In this document: positions 15,709-24,849 of the stretch, piece by piece | Position numbering within the stretch: position 1 is the first letter of the stretch | How the letters are laid out: each line of letters begins with the position of its first letter | Source: Amycolatopsis echigonensis | GTDB taxonomy: Bacteria > Actinomycetota > Actinomycetes > Mycobacteriales > Pseudonocardiaceae | DNA length: 64,000 nucleotides | Assembly (NCBI RefSeq): GCF_014174495.1 | Contig: NZ_JACJHR010000032.1 | Coordinates: 1 to 64,000 of the forward strand | Direction: 5' to 3' | Position numbers and translations under genes: made by a program | Notes under the pieces: generated by a model | Seen by the model: the letters and a program-made list of their open reading frames with translations, nothing else | Told to the model about the DNA's origin: nothing | Databases searched by the model: none

Positions 15709-16830
15709 GTGCGCGCCGAGCCGTTCCAGGTCAGGGTGGCTGAAGAGGACATCGACGACGTGCGGGCGCGGTTGCGGCGCACCCGGTGGCCGGAGGCGGA
15801 GACCGTCGCGGACTGGTCGCAAGGGGTGCCTCTCGCTTACGCGCGGGAGCTGTGCCGCAGCTGGGCCGAGGATTACGACTTCGGGTTCGCCGAGCGGCTC
15901 AATGTCTTCCCGCAGTTCCGGCAGGAGATCGACGGCCTCGGGATTCACTTCGTGCACCTCCGCTCGCCCGAGCCGAACGCGTTCCCGCTGGTGATCACGC
16001 ATGGCTGGCCTGGTTCGGTGCTCGAATTCCTCGACATCCTCGGCCCGCTGACCGATCCGCGGGCGCACGGCGGCGACCCGGCGGACGCGTTTCACGTCGT
16101 CGCGCCTTCGCTGCCGGGGTATGGCTGGAGCGACAAACCGAGCGAGACCGGTTGGGGCGTCCGGAAAATCGCGACGGCTTGGGATCAGCTGATGGTCTCG
16201 CTCGGCTACGACCGCTACGGCGCGCAGGGCGGCGACTGGGGTTCGGCCGTTTCGGGGGCGCTCGGCGAGGTCGCGCGGGAACGGGTCGCGGGCGTGCACG
16301 TCAACATGGCGGCCGCGCCGCGAGGCGACTTCGAAGACGAGACCGACGAGGAACGCGAAGGCGCGCAAGCGGCCGCGGAGTTCCGGCGCACCGGCCAGGG
16401 CTACTCGGGGCAGCAGGGCACGCGTCCGCAAACCCTCGGCTACGGCCTGACCGACTCGCCGGCGGGGCAAGCGGCGTGGATCGCAGAGAAGTTCTGGGCC
16501 TGGACCGACAACAACGGGAGCCCGGAGGACGCGGTCACGCGGCAGCAGCTTCTCGACGCGATCTCGGCGTACTGGTTCACCGCGTCCGCGACGTCGTCCG
16601 CGCGGCTCTACTGGGAGAGCTACCGCAGCTTCGGCGACCTCGTCACGGCGCCGTCCGGCATCTCGGTCTACCCGCGCGACCTCGTCCGCCCGTCGCGGCG
16701 GCAGGCGGAGCTGAAGTACACCGATCTGCGCTGGTTCGAGCGGTTGCCTCGCGGCGGGCACTTCGCCGCGATGGAACAACCGGCGTCGCTCGTCGAGCAG
16801 ATCCGCGGGTTCTTCCGGCTCGTGCGCTGA
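15709..16830 (+). CDS. Epoxide hydrolase, alpha/beta-hydrolase fold with EHN domain
   Basis: 373 residues; GTG start at 15709 behind a GGAGGGAGG purine run. The N-terminal epoxide-hydrolase domain (about 3-105) contains the WPEAE block. HGWPGS (about 102-107) is the oxyanion-hole HGxP motif. The nucleophile elbow GGDWGS carries the catalytic Asp, and a late His is in RGGHFAAME. Such enzymes open epoxides to diols through an Asp-ester intermediate. It is the first chromosomal gene beyond the integration site and is monocistronic. The natural substrate is unknown. Confidence 0.9.
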   Translation: MRAEPFQVRVAEEDIDDVRARLRRTRWPEAETVADWSQGVPLAYARELCRSWAEDYDFGFAERLNVFPQFRQEIDGLGIHFVHLRSPEPNAFPLVITHGWPGSVLEFLDILGPLTDPRAHGGDPADAFHVVAPSLPGYGWSDKPSETGWGVRKIATAWDQLMVSLGYDRYGAQGGDWGSAVSGALGEVARERVAGVHVNMAAAPRGDFEDETDEEREGAQAAAEFRRTGQGYSGQQGTRPQTLGYGLTDSPAGQAAWIAEKFWAWTDNNGSPEDAVTRQQLLDAISAYWFTASATSSARLYWESYRSFGDLVTAPSGISVYPRDLVRPSRRQAELKYTDLRWFERLPRGGHFAAMEQPASLVEQIRGFFRLVR

Positions 16831-16883
16831 TCATCCCACCTCGCGGAACGGGTCTGGGAGAAACGCTTCACCAGGCGTTAGAG

Positions 16884-16902
16884 TGAAGTTAGGCTAGCCT
16901 GC
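16884..16902. promoter_or_regulatory. Candidate DtxR/IdeR-type metal box
   Basis: TGAAGTTAGGCTAGCCTGC matches the 19-bp iron-box consensus at about 14 positions with the AGGCT centre intact. It lies about 60 bp upstream of the CDF exporter, where a metal-responsive regulator would act. Confidence 0.45.
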
Positions 16903-16906
16903 TTTG

Positions 16907-16922
16907 CACATATGCGCATGTG
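16907..16922. promoter_or_regulatory. Inverted repeat CACAT-N6-ATGTG upstream of the CDF gene
   Basis: The arms flank ATGCGC. AT-rich imperfect palindromes of this kind are bound by ArsR/SmtB metal sensors next to CDF or P-type exporters. The sensor is not in this window. Confidence 0.4.
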
Positions 16923-16962
16923 ACTATATATTCCTCTCGACACTGCGATGGGGAGGCGAGCG

Positions 16963-17877
16963 ATGGGACACGGCCACGGGCACACCGCCGCTCCGGCGAG
17001 CGCGTCCGGCCGCTACGTCCGCGCACTGTTGATCGCTCTCGCGGTCGGTGCGGGGTTCATGGTGCTGGAGTTCGCGGTGGGCTTCGCCACCGGCTCGCTC
17101 GCGCTCATCTCCGACGCCGCGCACATGTTCACCGACGTTCTCGGCGTCGGAATGGCGCTCGCCGCGATCGTGCTCGCGCGCCGCAGCGGGCCGACGCCCA
17201 GCCGTACGTTCGGCATGTACCGGGCGGAAGTCCTTGCCGCGCTTGCCAATGCGGTGCTGTTGTTCGGCGTCGCCGGGTACGTGGCGGTCGAGGCGATCGG
17301 CCGGATCACCGACCCGCCGGAGGTGCCCGGCCTGCCGGTGCTGCTCGCCGCCGCCGCGGGTCTCCTGGCCAACATCGTGTCGTTCCTGGTGCTGCGCTCG
17401 GGCGCGAAGGAGAGCCTGAACGTCCGCGGCGCGTACCTCGAAGTGCTGGCTGATCTGATCGGTTCGGTCGGCGTGCTGCTCAGCGGCGCGATCACGCTCA
17501 CCACCGGCTGGCGCTACGCCGACCCGATCATCGGTGTCGCGATCGGCCTCTTCGTGCTGCCGCGCACCTGGACGCTCGCCCGCCGCGCGCTGCGGATCCT
17601 CTTCCAGCACGCGCCCGCCGGCGTGGACGTCGGCGAGATCAGCACCGAACTCGCCGCGCTGCCAGGGGTCGCGGATGTGCACGACCTGCACGTCTGGACG
17701 CTGACCTCAGGCATGGAGGTCGCATCGGCGCATCTGACGGTGAAGGCCGATGCCGAGCAGTCCACCGTGCTCACCAAGGCGCAAGACCTGCTGTCCGTCC
17801 GCTACGAGATCAAACACGCGACGCTTCAGGTCGAGGGACCGCAATGCGCCCGTCGGTGCGCGGAGCTGTCCTGGTAG
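16963..17877 (+). CDS. Cation diffusion facilitator (CDF) metal exporter
   Basis: 304 residues from the ATG at 16963 (GGGAGG 6 nt upstream; an earlier in-frame ATG at 16948 has no site). A short His-rich N-terminus (GHGHGH) precedes six hydrophobic helices and a cytoplasmic C-terminal domain with HDLHVWTL. The helix II site is HMFTD (HxxxD). In helix V the first ligand is Glu rather than His (EVLAD), which may shift metal preference away from strict zinc. It should export divalent metal by proton antiport. Two candidate metal-responsive sites lie just upstream. Confidence 0.9.
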   Translation: MGHGHGHTAAPASASGRYVRALLIALAVGAGFMVLEFAVGFATGSLALISDAAHMFTDVLGVGMALAAIVLARRSGPTPSRTFGMYRAEVLAALANAVLLFGVAGYVAVEAIGRITDPPEVPGLPVLLAAAAGLLANIVSFLVLRSGAKESLNVRGAYLEVLADLIGSVGVLLSGAITLTTGWRYADPIIGVAIGLFVLPRTWTLARRALRILFQHAPAGVDVGEISTELAALPGVADVHDLHVWTLTSGMEVASAHLTVKADAEQSTVLTKAQDLLSVRYEIKHATLQVEGPQCARRCAELSW

Positions 17878-17887
17878 ACCGGGGGCT

Positions 17888-18484
17888 ATGCGCAAGGACT
17901 TCGACCCCGCAGAGTTGGCCCCGAACGCGTTCTACCGGCTATTGACCGCCACCGTCGTGCCGCGGCCCATCGCTTGGGTTTCGAGCGTTTCCCGCGACGG
18001 GGTGGACAACCTCGCGCCGCATTCGTTCTTCACCGTCGCCTCGGCCGCGCCCGCAGTGCTGCAGTTCACCTCGGTCGGGCGGAAAGACACCCTGCGCAAC
18101 GTCGAGGCGACCCGTGAGTTCGTGGTCAATCTCGCGCCCGAGCCGCTGTTCGAGCAGATCAACGCCACCGGCGCGGATTTCCCGCCGGAGCTGAGCGAAT
18201 TCGACGAGGCCGGGCTGACCCGCGAGCCGAGCCTGAAGGTCCGCCCGCCGCGGGTCGCGGAATCGCCGGTGGCCTTCGAATGCGAACTGCACAGCACGGT
18301 CGGTTTCGGGCGTTCGACGGTGGTGTTCGGCCGGGTCGTGCACCTCGCGGTCAACGAGGACGTCCTCGATGGCGACCACCCGATGATCGACCGGCTGCGG
18401 CCGCTGTCCCGGCTGGGCCGCGACGAGTGGGGGACGCTGGGCGACATCAAGGAACTGGCGCGGCCGAAATACACAAGCTCGTGA
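17888..18484 (+). CDS. Flavin reductase-like FMN-binding protein
   Basis: 198 residues from the ATG at 17888, 10 nt after the CDF stop, so the two may be cotranscribed. The PRPIAWVSSVSRDGVDNLAPHSFF stretch (positions 17963-18031) is the hallmark of the flavin reductase-like split beta-barrel family, followed by DTLRNVEATREFVVN. Members bind FMN and reduce flavin with NAD(P)H or act as small oxidoreductases. Substrate and partner oxygenase are not evident. The stop codon is inside the left arm of the terminator at 18473-18508. Confidence 0.85.
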   Translation: MRKDFDPAELAPNAFYRLLTATVVPRPIAWVSSVSRDGVDNLAPHSFFTVASAAPAVLQFTSVGRKDTLRNVEATREFVVNLAPEPLFEQINATGADFPPELSEFDEAGLTREPSLKVRPPRVAESPVAFECELHSTVGFGRSTVVFGRVVHLAVNEDVLDGDHPMIDRLRPLSRLGRDEWGTLGDIKELARPKYTSS

Positions 18485-18508
18485 GCGGCTAGGCGCTCAC
18501 GAGCTTGT
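18473..18508. terminator. Bidirectional terminator between convergent genes
   Basis: A perfect 15-bp stem (ACAAGCTCGTGAGCG and its complement) with a 6-nt GCTAGG loop. It overlaps the flavin reductase stop and lies just beyond the DUF305 gene stop. The GTGAGCG core recurs in two other hairpins in this window (32945, 48643). Confidence 0.85.
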
Positions 18509-18521
18509 CGGGGAGCATCGA

Positions 18522-19295
18522 TCAGGGGGCGGGCAGCGGCTGCGCGTCCCGCGCCTTGAGCATGCTCTTCATCTGGTCCATTTCCGCGCCCTGGGACACC
18601 AGCATGCTGCGGCACAACGCCTTCACCGCGTCGACGTTCGTGTGGTCCTGGGCGTACTCGGCCATCGCCACGCCGCCCTGGTGGTGGCGCAGCATCAGCT
18701 GCAGGAAGTCGACGTCCAGCGCACGGCCGGACAGCGTGCGCAGCTTCGCGAGTTCCGCGTCGGTGGCCATGCCGGGCATCGGCGCGCCGCCCGCCGGGCT
18801 GCTGGTCGGCATCTGCATGCCCGCGTGGCCCATCGGTTCGGTCATCCAGCTCATGTACGCGCCGGTCGCCTGCTCCGGCTGGTCCCACAGCATGAGCCAG
18901 CCCTTCATCCGCCCGACCTGCTCGGTCTGCGTGCGCTCGATGTCGAACGCGAGCTGGCGGATCTCCGGGTCGGCGGAGTGGTCGCGCGCCCAGCCGGCCA
19001 TGGTGACCGCCTGTAGGTGGTGCACCGACATGTCCTGGGCGAACCCGACCTCGACCGACCCCGCGCCCGGCGTCGCGGGCGCCGCGTCGCCGCCGTCGGT
19101 GAGCCGCGTCGCGAAGACCCCGATCGCGGCCCCGACCAGCAGCACCGCGATCAGCGTCCCGCCGATGACCACCCACCGGGACCAGCCGGGCCGTTCCGCC
19201 GCGGCGGACTCCTCGGCGGTCTCGGCGTCGGCGGAACGGGCGGTCTCGACGCCGTCCGTCCCGTCGGCGCGGTTTTCGGAGCGGCTCACGGTCAC
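18522..19295 (-). CDS. DUF305 family membrane-anchored protein
   Basis: 257 residues, GTG start overlapping the upstream stop (GTGA, 19292-19295). An acidic N-terminus is followed by one membrane helix (about 41-64). The extracytoplasmic part is the DUF305 ferritin-like domain, with metal-binding-type motifs MSVHHLQAVTMA and MLRHHQGGVAMA and several Met-rich stretches (MGHAGMQMP). Related proteins are often linked to copper handling, but the role is not established. It forms a two-gene operon with the DUF3105 protein. Confidence 0.85.
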   Translation of the reverse strand: MTVSRSENRADGTDGVETARSADAETAEESAAAERPGWSRWVVIGGTLIAVLLVGAAIGVFATRLTDGGDAAPATPGAGSVEVGFAQDMSVHHLQAVTMAGWARDHSADPEIRQLAFDIERTQTEQVGRMKGWLMLWDQPEQATGAYMSWMTEPMGHAGMQMPTSSPAGGAPMPGMATDAELAKLRTLSGRALDVDFLQLMLRHHQGGVAMAEYAQDHTNVDAVKALCRSMLVSQGAEMDQMKSMLKARDAQPLPAP

Positions 19296-20128
19296 TGCCC
19301 GGCGGGCGGGGTCCCCGGCATGCCGCCCTGCTCGTTCTGCGCCCCGGTGCTGCCCTTGTAGTCCATCGGCTTCGCGTCCTTGCCCGGCTTGCTCGGGTCG
19401 AACTTCGGCGGGTCACTCGGGTCGAACATGCCCTTGCCGAGCGCGTCGCACGAGGCGCCGATCTCCGGGTACACGCCGTTCGGGTTGGTCCGCAGCGCGG
19501 CGATGAACTGGTCGATGCGCGGGTCGCTGGCGCTGTCCAGCTTCAGCTGGTGGCCCCACGACTGCAGCGAGATCGGCTTGTCCAGGCCCGGGTAGGGCGA
19601 CATCATCGTGTACGGCTTGCCCTTGACGCGCGCTTCGAGCAGCGCGATCTGGTCGCCCTTGACGAGGTCCGGGTTGTAGGCGATCCACACCGTGCCGTGC
19701 TCGAGCGAGTGCACCATGTTCTCGTTGCGCACCGCGGTCGGGTACACGACGCCGGTGCAGGTGGCCCAGTAGCCGTCGTGCGGGCCGCCGAACGGCGGGC
19801 TCTGGTCGTAGGCCACCCGTTCGGTGGGCAGGATGTGCACCGAACCGGTGTACTGCTTGATCACGACGCCGGGGATCTTCTTCGACGGGTCCGGGTTGCT
19901 CGCGCTCGGCGCGAAGGCGGCGGCGGCCGCGTCCCGGGACGCCTGGTCGCGCTTGGGCGCGGACGCCTGCAGGTAGTAGACGATGACGCCGGCCAGCAGG
20001 GCCACCACCACGACGACGCCGATGATGGTGCCCCAGGGCGTACGCTTGCCCGCGACGACCGAGCGGTTCTTCGCCGCCTTCACCGCGGAGGCGGACGAGC
20101 CCTTCTTCCTGGTGGTCCCGTTGGCCAT
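19292..20128 (-). CDS. DUF3105 family membrane-anchored protein
   Basis: 278 residues from the ATG at 20128 (GAGGAG about 12 nt upstream); a longer frame reaches 20446 but would run into the argS promoter region. A Lys/Arg-rich N-terminus, one membrane helix (about 34-54) and a DUF3105 domain with conserved ENMVHSLEHGTVWIAY and GHQLKL blocks. The C-terminus is Pro/Gly/Gln-rich. It is upstream partner of the DUF305 gene by a 4-nt overlap; the pair is common in actinobacteria. Biochemical role unknown. Transcribed away from argS through a 200-bp divergent region. Confidence 0.85.
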   Translation of the reverse strand: MANGTTRKKGSSASAVKAAKNRSVVAGKRTPWGTIIGVVVVVALLAGVIVYYLQASAPKRDQASRDAAAAAFAPSASNPDPSKKIPGVVIKQYTGSVHILPTERVAYDQSPPFGGPHDGYWATCTGVVYPTAVRNENMVHSLEHGTVWIAYNPDLVKGDQIALLEARVKGKPYTMMSPYPGLDKPISLQSWGHQLKLDSASDPRIDQFIAALRTNPNGVYPEIGASCDALGKGMFDPSDPPKFDPSKPGKDAKPMDYKGSTGAQNEQGGMPGTPPAGQ

Positions 20129-20330
20129 GATTGCCGAGATCTCCTCGTGAGAGCGGGGAAGGGATCCGGACGGACCCTGCCGGTAGCCCAGTGTAGAGAC
20201 CGGGCGTGCGATCACCGTGAACACCCGCGAGGCGCCCCGGCGAGCGGAACATCCGCCTCCGGTGTGCCCGCCGTCTCGCCAGCGCGTACCGCCGGAAGCG
20301 CGCGGCCGAAGCGCACCTAGAATTCGGCGA

Positions 20331-21995
20331 GTGACTCCCGCCGCTCTCGCCGATCTGGTCCGCAGCTCCGCCGTGCAGGTCCTCGCCGCACGGGGCGTCG
20401 ACGCCGCCGTGCTGCCGGAGACCGTGACCATCGAACGCCCGCGCAACCCGGACCACGGAGACTACGCGACCAACCTCGCGCTGCAGGTGGCGAAGAAGGC
20501 CGGGCTGAAGCCGCGCGAGTTCGCCGAGGCGCTCGCCGAGGTCGTCGCCGGCGCGGACGGCGTGGCCGCGGCCGAGGTCGCCGGACCGGGCTTCCTGAAC
20601 TTCCGGCTCGCCGCGGACGCGCAGGGCGAGCTCGTGCGCCAGGTGCTGGCCGCGGGCGCGGAGTACGGCCGCGGCGACGCGCTGGCCGGGCGCCGGATCA
20701 ACCTGGAGTTCGTCTCCGCGAACCCGACCGGCCCGATCCACCTCGGCGGCACGCGCTGGGCCGCGGTCGGCGACGCGCTGGGCCGGGTGCTCGGCGCGCA
20801 GGGCGCGGACGTCACCCGCGAGTACTACTTCAACGACGCCGGCGCGCAGATCGACCGCTTCGTGCGCTCGCTGATCGCCGCCGCGAAGGGCGAGCCCGCC
20901 CCGGAGGACGGCTACTCCGGCGGGTACATCAGCGACATCGCGGCCGAGGTGATCAAGGCCGAGCCGAGCGCGCTGAGCCTGCCCGAGGACGAGCGGCACG
21001 AGACCTTCCGGCGCATCGGCATCGAGCTGATGTTCAGCCAGATCAAGCAGAGCCTGCACGAGTTCGGCACCGATTTCGACGTCTACTTCCACGAGAACTC
21101 GCTGCACGAGTCGGGCGCGGTCGACGCGGCGGTGCAGCAGCTCAAGGACTCCGGCAATCTCTACTTCGCCGACGGCGCCTGGTGGCTCAAATCCAGCGAG
21201 TACGGCGACGACAAGGACCGCGTCGTCCTCAAGAAGGACGGCAACCCGGCCTACATCGCGGGCGACCTCGCCTACTTCAAGGACAAGCGCAACCGCGGTT
21301 TCGACCTGTGCATCTACATGCTCGGCGCGGACCACCACGGCTACATCGCGCGGCTCAAGGCGGCCGCCGCGGCGTTCGGCGACGACCCGGCCACGGTCGA
21401 GGTGCTGATCGGCCAGATGGTGAACCTGGTCAGCGACGGCAAGCCGGTGCGGATGTCCAAGCGCGCGGGCACCGTGATCACGCTCGAGGACCTCGTGGAG
21501 GCGGTCGGCGTCGACCCGGCCCGCTACGAGCTGATCCGCTACTCCGTCGATTCCTCTTTGGACATCGATTTGGACTTGCTGCGCAAGCATTCCAACGACA
21601 ACCCGGTCTACTACGTGCAGTACGCGCACGCCCGGCTGTCGTCGCTGCGGCGCGGCGCGGCGGACCTCGGCCTGAAGGTCGACGGGTCCGGGGCGGACGT
21701 CGATTTCGGACTGCTCACCCTGCCTGCTGAAGGCGACCTGATCCGCACCATCGGCGAATTCCCGGCGGTGGTGCGGCGGGCGGCGGAGATGCGCGAACCG
21801 CATCGCGTGGCCCGCTACCTCGAGGAACTGGCCGGCGCGTACCACAAGTTCTACACCGTGGGCCGGGTCCTCCCGCAGGGCGACGAGGAGGCCACCCCCC
21901 TCACGTACGCCCGGCTCGCTCTGTGCGAAGCCGCGCGCCAGGTGCTGGCGAACGGCCTGTCGCTGCTCGGTGTCTCCGCTCCGGAACGGATGTAA
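20331..21995 (+). CDS. argS: Arginyl-tRNA synthetase
   Basis: 554 residues from the GTG at 20331. Class I synthetase that charges tRNA-Arg. The HIGH-type motif is HLGG (137-140, in NPTGPIHLGG), the KMSKS-type motif is RMSKR (374-378), and a DALR-type C-terminal anticodon-binding domain is present. The N-terminal Add domain (RPRNPDHGDYATNLAL) is seen at residues 37-52. Length is normal. It leads a run of aspartate-family genes with only 3 nt before lysA, the usual actinobacterial order. Confidence 0.97.
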   Translation: MTPAALADLVRSSAVQVLAARGVDAAVLPETVTIERPRNPDHGDYATNLALQVAKKAGLKPREFAEALAEVVAGADGVAAAEVAGPGFLNFRLAADAQGELVRQVLAAGAEYGRGDALAGRRINLEFVSANPTGPIHLGGTRWAAVGDALGRVLGAQGADVTREYYFNDAGAQIDRFVRSLIAAAKGEPAPEDGYSGGYISDIAAEVIKAEPSALSLPEDERHETFRRIGIELMFSQIKQSLHEFGTDFDVYFHENSLHESGAVDAAVQQLKDSGNLYFADGAWWLKSSEYGDDKDRVVLKKDGNPAYIAGDLAYFKDKRNRGFDLCIYMLGADHHGYIARLKAAAAAFGDDPATVEVLIGQMVNLVSDGKPVRMSKRAGTVITLEDLVEAVGVDPARYELIRYSVDSSLDIDLDLLRKHSNDNPVYYVQYAHARLSSLRRGAADLGLKVDGSGADVDFGLLTLPAEGDLIRTIGEFPAVVRRAAEMREPHRVARYLEELAGAYHKFYTVGRVLPQGDEEATPLTYARLALCEAARQVLANGLSLLGVSAPERM

Positions 21996-21998
21996 GAA

Positions 21999-23429
21999 AT
22001 GGCGCACCCCGCGGGCCCCCGCCACGCCGACGTCTACCCCCATGCCGACGCTTCCGGGTTCCCGCCCGCGAGTGCCGGCGAACTCGACCAGTTGCCCGCG
22101 AAAGTGTGGCCGCGCAACGTTTATCGCGCCGCGGACGGCGTCGTCCGGATCGCCGGGGTCGACGTGCGCGACCTCGCCCAGACGTACGGCACGCCGCTGT
22201 TCGTGGTCGACGAGGCGGACTTCAAGTCCCGCTGCGCCGACTACGCCGAGGCGTTCGACGACCCGGCGCTCGTGCACTACGCGTCGAAGGCGTTCCTGTC
22301 CGTCGAGGTCGCCCGGTGGGTAGCCGAACAGGGGCTGAGCCTCGACGTCTGCAGCGGCGGCGAACTGGCCGTCGCGCAGCGCGCGAACTTCCCGGTGGAG
22401 CGGATTACGTTCCACGGCAACAACAAATCCGTCGCCGAACTGGACGCGGCCGTCGAGGCCGGCGTCGGCACCGTGGTGGTCGACTCGTACTACGAGATCG
22501 CCCGGCTCGCCGAAATCGCCGCCGCGCACGAGGTCGAGCAGAAGGTCCTCGTCCGGGTGACGGTCGGCGTCGAGGCGCACACCCACGAGTTCATCGCGAC
22601 CGCGCACGAGGACCAGAAGTTCGGTTTCTCGCTGGCTTCCGGCGACGCCGCCGAGGCGGTGCGCCGGGTGCTGAACGCGCCGTCGCTGAAACTGGTCGGC
22701 CTGCACAGCCACATCGGTTCGCAGATCTTCGACGCCGACGGGTTCGAGGTCGCCGCGCGCCGCGTCGTCGGACTGCTCGCGGACCTGGCCAAGGAGCACG
22801 GCCCGGAGCTGCTGGACCAGATGAACGTCGTCGACCTCGGCGGCGGTTTCGGCATCGCGTACACCGAAAAGGACAACCCGCCGCCGCCCTCGCAGATGAT
22901 CACGCAGATCCGCGAGATCGTCCGCAAGGAATGCGCGTACGCCGAGCTGCCGGTGCCGCGCATCGCGGGCGAACCCGGCCGCGCGATCGCGGGTCCGGGC
23001 ACGTTCACCCTGTACGAGGTGGGCACGATCAAGGACGTCGCGCTCGGGGACGAGACCGCCCGCCGGTACGTCAGCGTCGACGGCGGCATGAGCGACAACA
23101 TCCGCACGGCGCTCTACGACGCGGTGTACGACTGCCGGGTGGTCTCGCGGTCCGCCGCCGACGGCGACGAGCCGGTGACCCCGTCGTTGTCTCGCGTGGT
23201 GGGAAAACACTGTGAGTCCGGCGACATCGTCGTCCGAGACTGCTGGCTGCCAGACACGCTGGCTCCCGGCGACCTGCTGGCCGTCGCGGCGACCGGCGCC
23301 TACTGCTACGCGATGGCCAGTGGTTACAACCGGCTGCCGCGGCCCGCGGTGGTCGCCGTGCGCAACGGCGCCGCCCGGCTGCTGCTGCGCAGGGAGACGA
23401 CGGACGACATGCTGCGCCTGGAGGTTTGA
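21999..23429 (+). CDS. lysA: Diaminopimelate decarboxylase
   Basis: 476 residues, ATG 3 nt after the argS stop. PLP enzyme that decarboxylates meso-diaminopimelate to L-lysine. The alanine-racemase-type barrel has the PLP lysine in HYASKAF (Lys97). HSHIGSQ, DLGGGFGI and GEPGRAI phosphate/PLP-binding blocks follow, with the substrate-binding CESGD in the C-terminal domain. Length is normal. It is part of the argS-lysA-hom-thrC-thrB series. Confidence 0.97.
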   Translation: MAHPAGPRHADVYPHADASGFPPASAGELDQLPAKVWPRNVYRAADGVVRIAGVDVRDLAQTYGTPLFVVDEADFKSRCADYAEAFDDPALVHYASKAFLSVEVARWVAEQGLSLDVCSGGELAVAQRANFPVERITFHGNNKSVAELDAAVEAGVGTVVVDSYYEIARLAEIAAAHEVEQKVLVRVTVGVEAHTHEFIATAHEDQKFGFSLASGDAAEAVRRVLNAPSLKLVGLHSHIGSQIFDADGFEVAARRVVGLLADLAKEHGPELLDQMNVVDLGGGFGIAYTEKDNPPPPSQMITQIREIVRKECAYAELPVPRIAGEPGRAIAGPGTFTLYEVGTIKDVALGDETARRYVSVDGGMSDNIRTALYDAVYDCRVVSRSAADGDEPVTPSLSRVVGKHCESGDIVVRDCWLPDTLAPGDLLAVAATGAYCYAMASGYNRLPRPAVVAVRNGAARLLLRRETTDDMLRLEV

Positions 23430-23432
23430 GAA

Positions 23433-24767
23433 GTGTCCCCTGTGTCTCCGAAAAGCCTGTCTCCCGCGGACCGCGCGCCCATCCGGGTCGCGATGCTGGG
23501 CTGCGGCACGGTCGGCAGCGAGGTCGCCCGGCTGCTCACCGAACAGGCCGGCGAGCTGGCGGCCCGCGCGGGCGCGCCGGTGGAACTGGTCGGCATCGCG
23601 GTGCGGCGTCCGGACAAGCACCCGGAACTGCCGGCCGAACTGCTGACCGACGACGCCGCGGCGCTCGTGGCCCGCGACGACGTCGACGTGGTGGTCGAAC
23701 TGGTCGGCGGGATCGACCCGGTGCGCAGCTGGCTGCTCACCGCGCTGAACGCGGGCAAATCCGTGGTCACGGCCAACAAGGCGCTGCTCGCCGAATATTC
23801 GGCCGAGCTGTTCGAGGCGTCCGACGCCAGCGGTGCGGACCTCTACTTCGAGGCCGCCGTCGCCGGGGCCATCCCGCTGCTGCGCCCGTTGCGCGAATCG
23901 CTGGCGGGCGACCGGATCACCCGCGTGATGGGGATCGTCAACGGCACCACCAACTACATCCTCTCCGCGATGGACGCCACCGGCGCGGGCTACGCCGAAA
24001 CGCTCGACGAAGCGAGCCGGCTCGGCTACGCGGAAGCGGACCCGACGGCGGACGTCGACGGTTACGACGCCGCGTCGAAGGCCGCGATCCTTGCCTCGCT
24101 GGCGTTCCACTCCCGGGTCACCGCGAAAGACGTGCACCGCGAAGGCATCGCCGACGTCACGGCGTCGGATCTGGCCGCCGCGCGCACGCTCGGCCGCACG
24201 GTGAAGCTGCTGGCGATCTGCGAACGCGTGACGGCGGACGACGGCACGGAATCGGTGTCCGCCCGCGTCCATCCGGTGATGATTCCGCGCAGCCACCAGC
24301 TGGCCGGCGTCGGCGGCGCGTTCAACGCCGTCTACGTCGAAGCGGACGCGGCCGGCGAGTTGATGTTCTACGGCCAGGGCGCCGGCGGCGCGCCGACGGC
24401 CAGCGCGGTGCTCGGCGATCTCGTCGCGGTGGCGCGCAACCAGGTGCTCGGCGGCCGCGGCCCGCGCGAATCGGCGCACGCCGCGCTGCCGGTGCGGCCG
24501 ATGGGCCAGACGCCGACTCGCTACCACGTCAGCCTCGACGTCGCGGACCGCGCGGGGGTGCTCGCCCAGGTGGCGCAAGCATTCGCCGCGCACGGCGTGA
24601 GCATCGCCGCGGTGCGCCAGCGCGACGCGAACGACACGGCGAGCCTCGTCGTGGTCACCCATCTCGCGCCCGACGCGGCTTTGCAGTCCACTGTGGACGA
24701 AATCGCGAAACTCGACGTGGTGCACGACGTGGTCAGCGTGATGCGGGTGGAAGGCGAAGACGCGTGA
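23433..24767 (+). CDS. hom: Homoserine dehydrogenase
   Basis: 444 residues, GTG start 3 nt after lysA. It reduces aspartate semialdehyde to homoserine, the branch point to threonine and methionine. NAD(P)-binding GCGTVG (about 25-30), GIVNGTTNYIL and the catalytic-region block EADPTADVDGYDAASK are present. A C-terminal ACT domain (VSLDVADRAGVLAQVAQAF) fits threonine feedback control in actinobacteria. An 82-nt gap precedes thrC, so thrC may have its own promoter. Confidence 0.97.
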   Translation: MSPVSPKSLSPADRAPIRVAMLGCGTVGSEVARLLTEQAGELAARAGAPVELVGIAVRRPDKHPELPAELLTDDAAALVARDDVDVVVELVGGIDPVRSWLLTALNAGKSVVTANKALLAEYSAELFEASDASGADLYFEAAVAGAIPLLRPLRESLAGDRITRVMGIVNGTTNYILSAMDATGAGYAETLDEASRLGYAEADPTADVDGYDAASKAAILASLAFHSRVTAKDVHREGIADVTASDLAAARTLGRTVKLLAICERVTADDGTESVSARVHPVMIPRSHQLAGVGGAFNAVYVEADAAGELMFYGQGAGGAPTASAVLGDLVAVARNQVLGGRGPRESAHAALPVRPMGQTPTRYHVSLDVADRAGVLAQVAQAFAAHGVSIAAVRQRDANDTASLVVVTHLAPDAALQSTVDEIAKLDVVHDVVSVMRVEGEDA

Positions 24768-24849
24768 GCGCCGCGGGCAACCGAACCATGGACATCCCTG
24801 CCGCGGGCTCGCTGGTTAGCATGGTGAAACTCCGAAACGAGGCGGCAGC

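Noticed and set aside
19413..24725. A very long open frame (about 1,770 codons) antisense to argS, lysA and hom
   Set aside because: It is a shadow frame of high-GC coding DNA; the sense strand encodes three well-recognised enzymes and the antisense product is Arg/His/Val-rich without domains.
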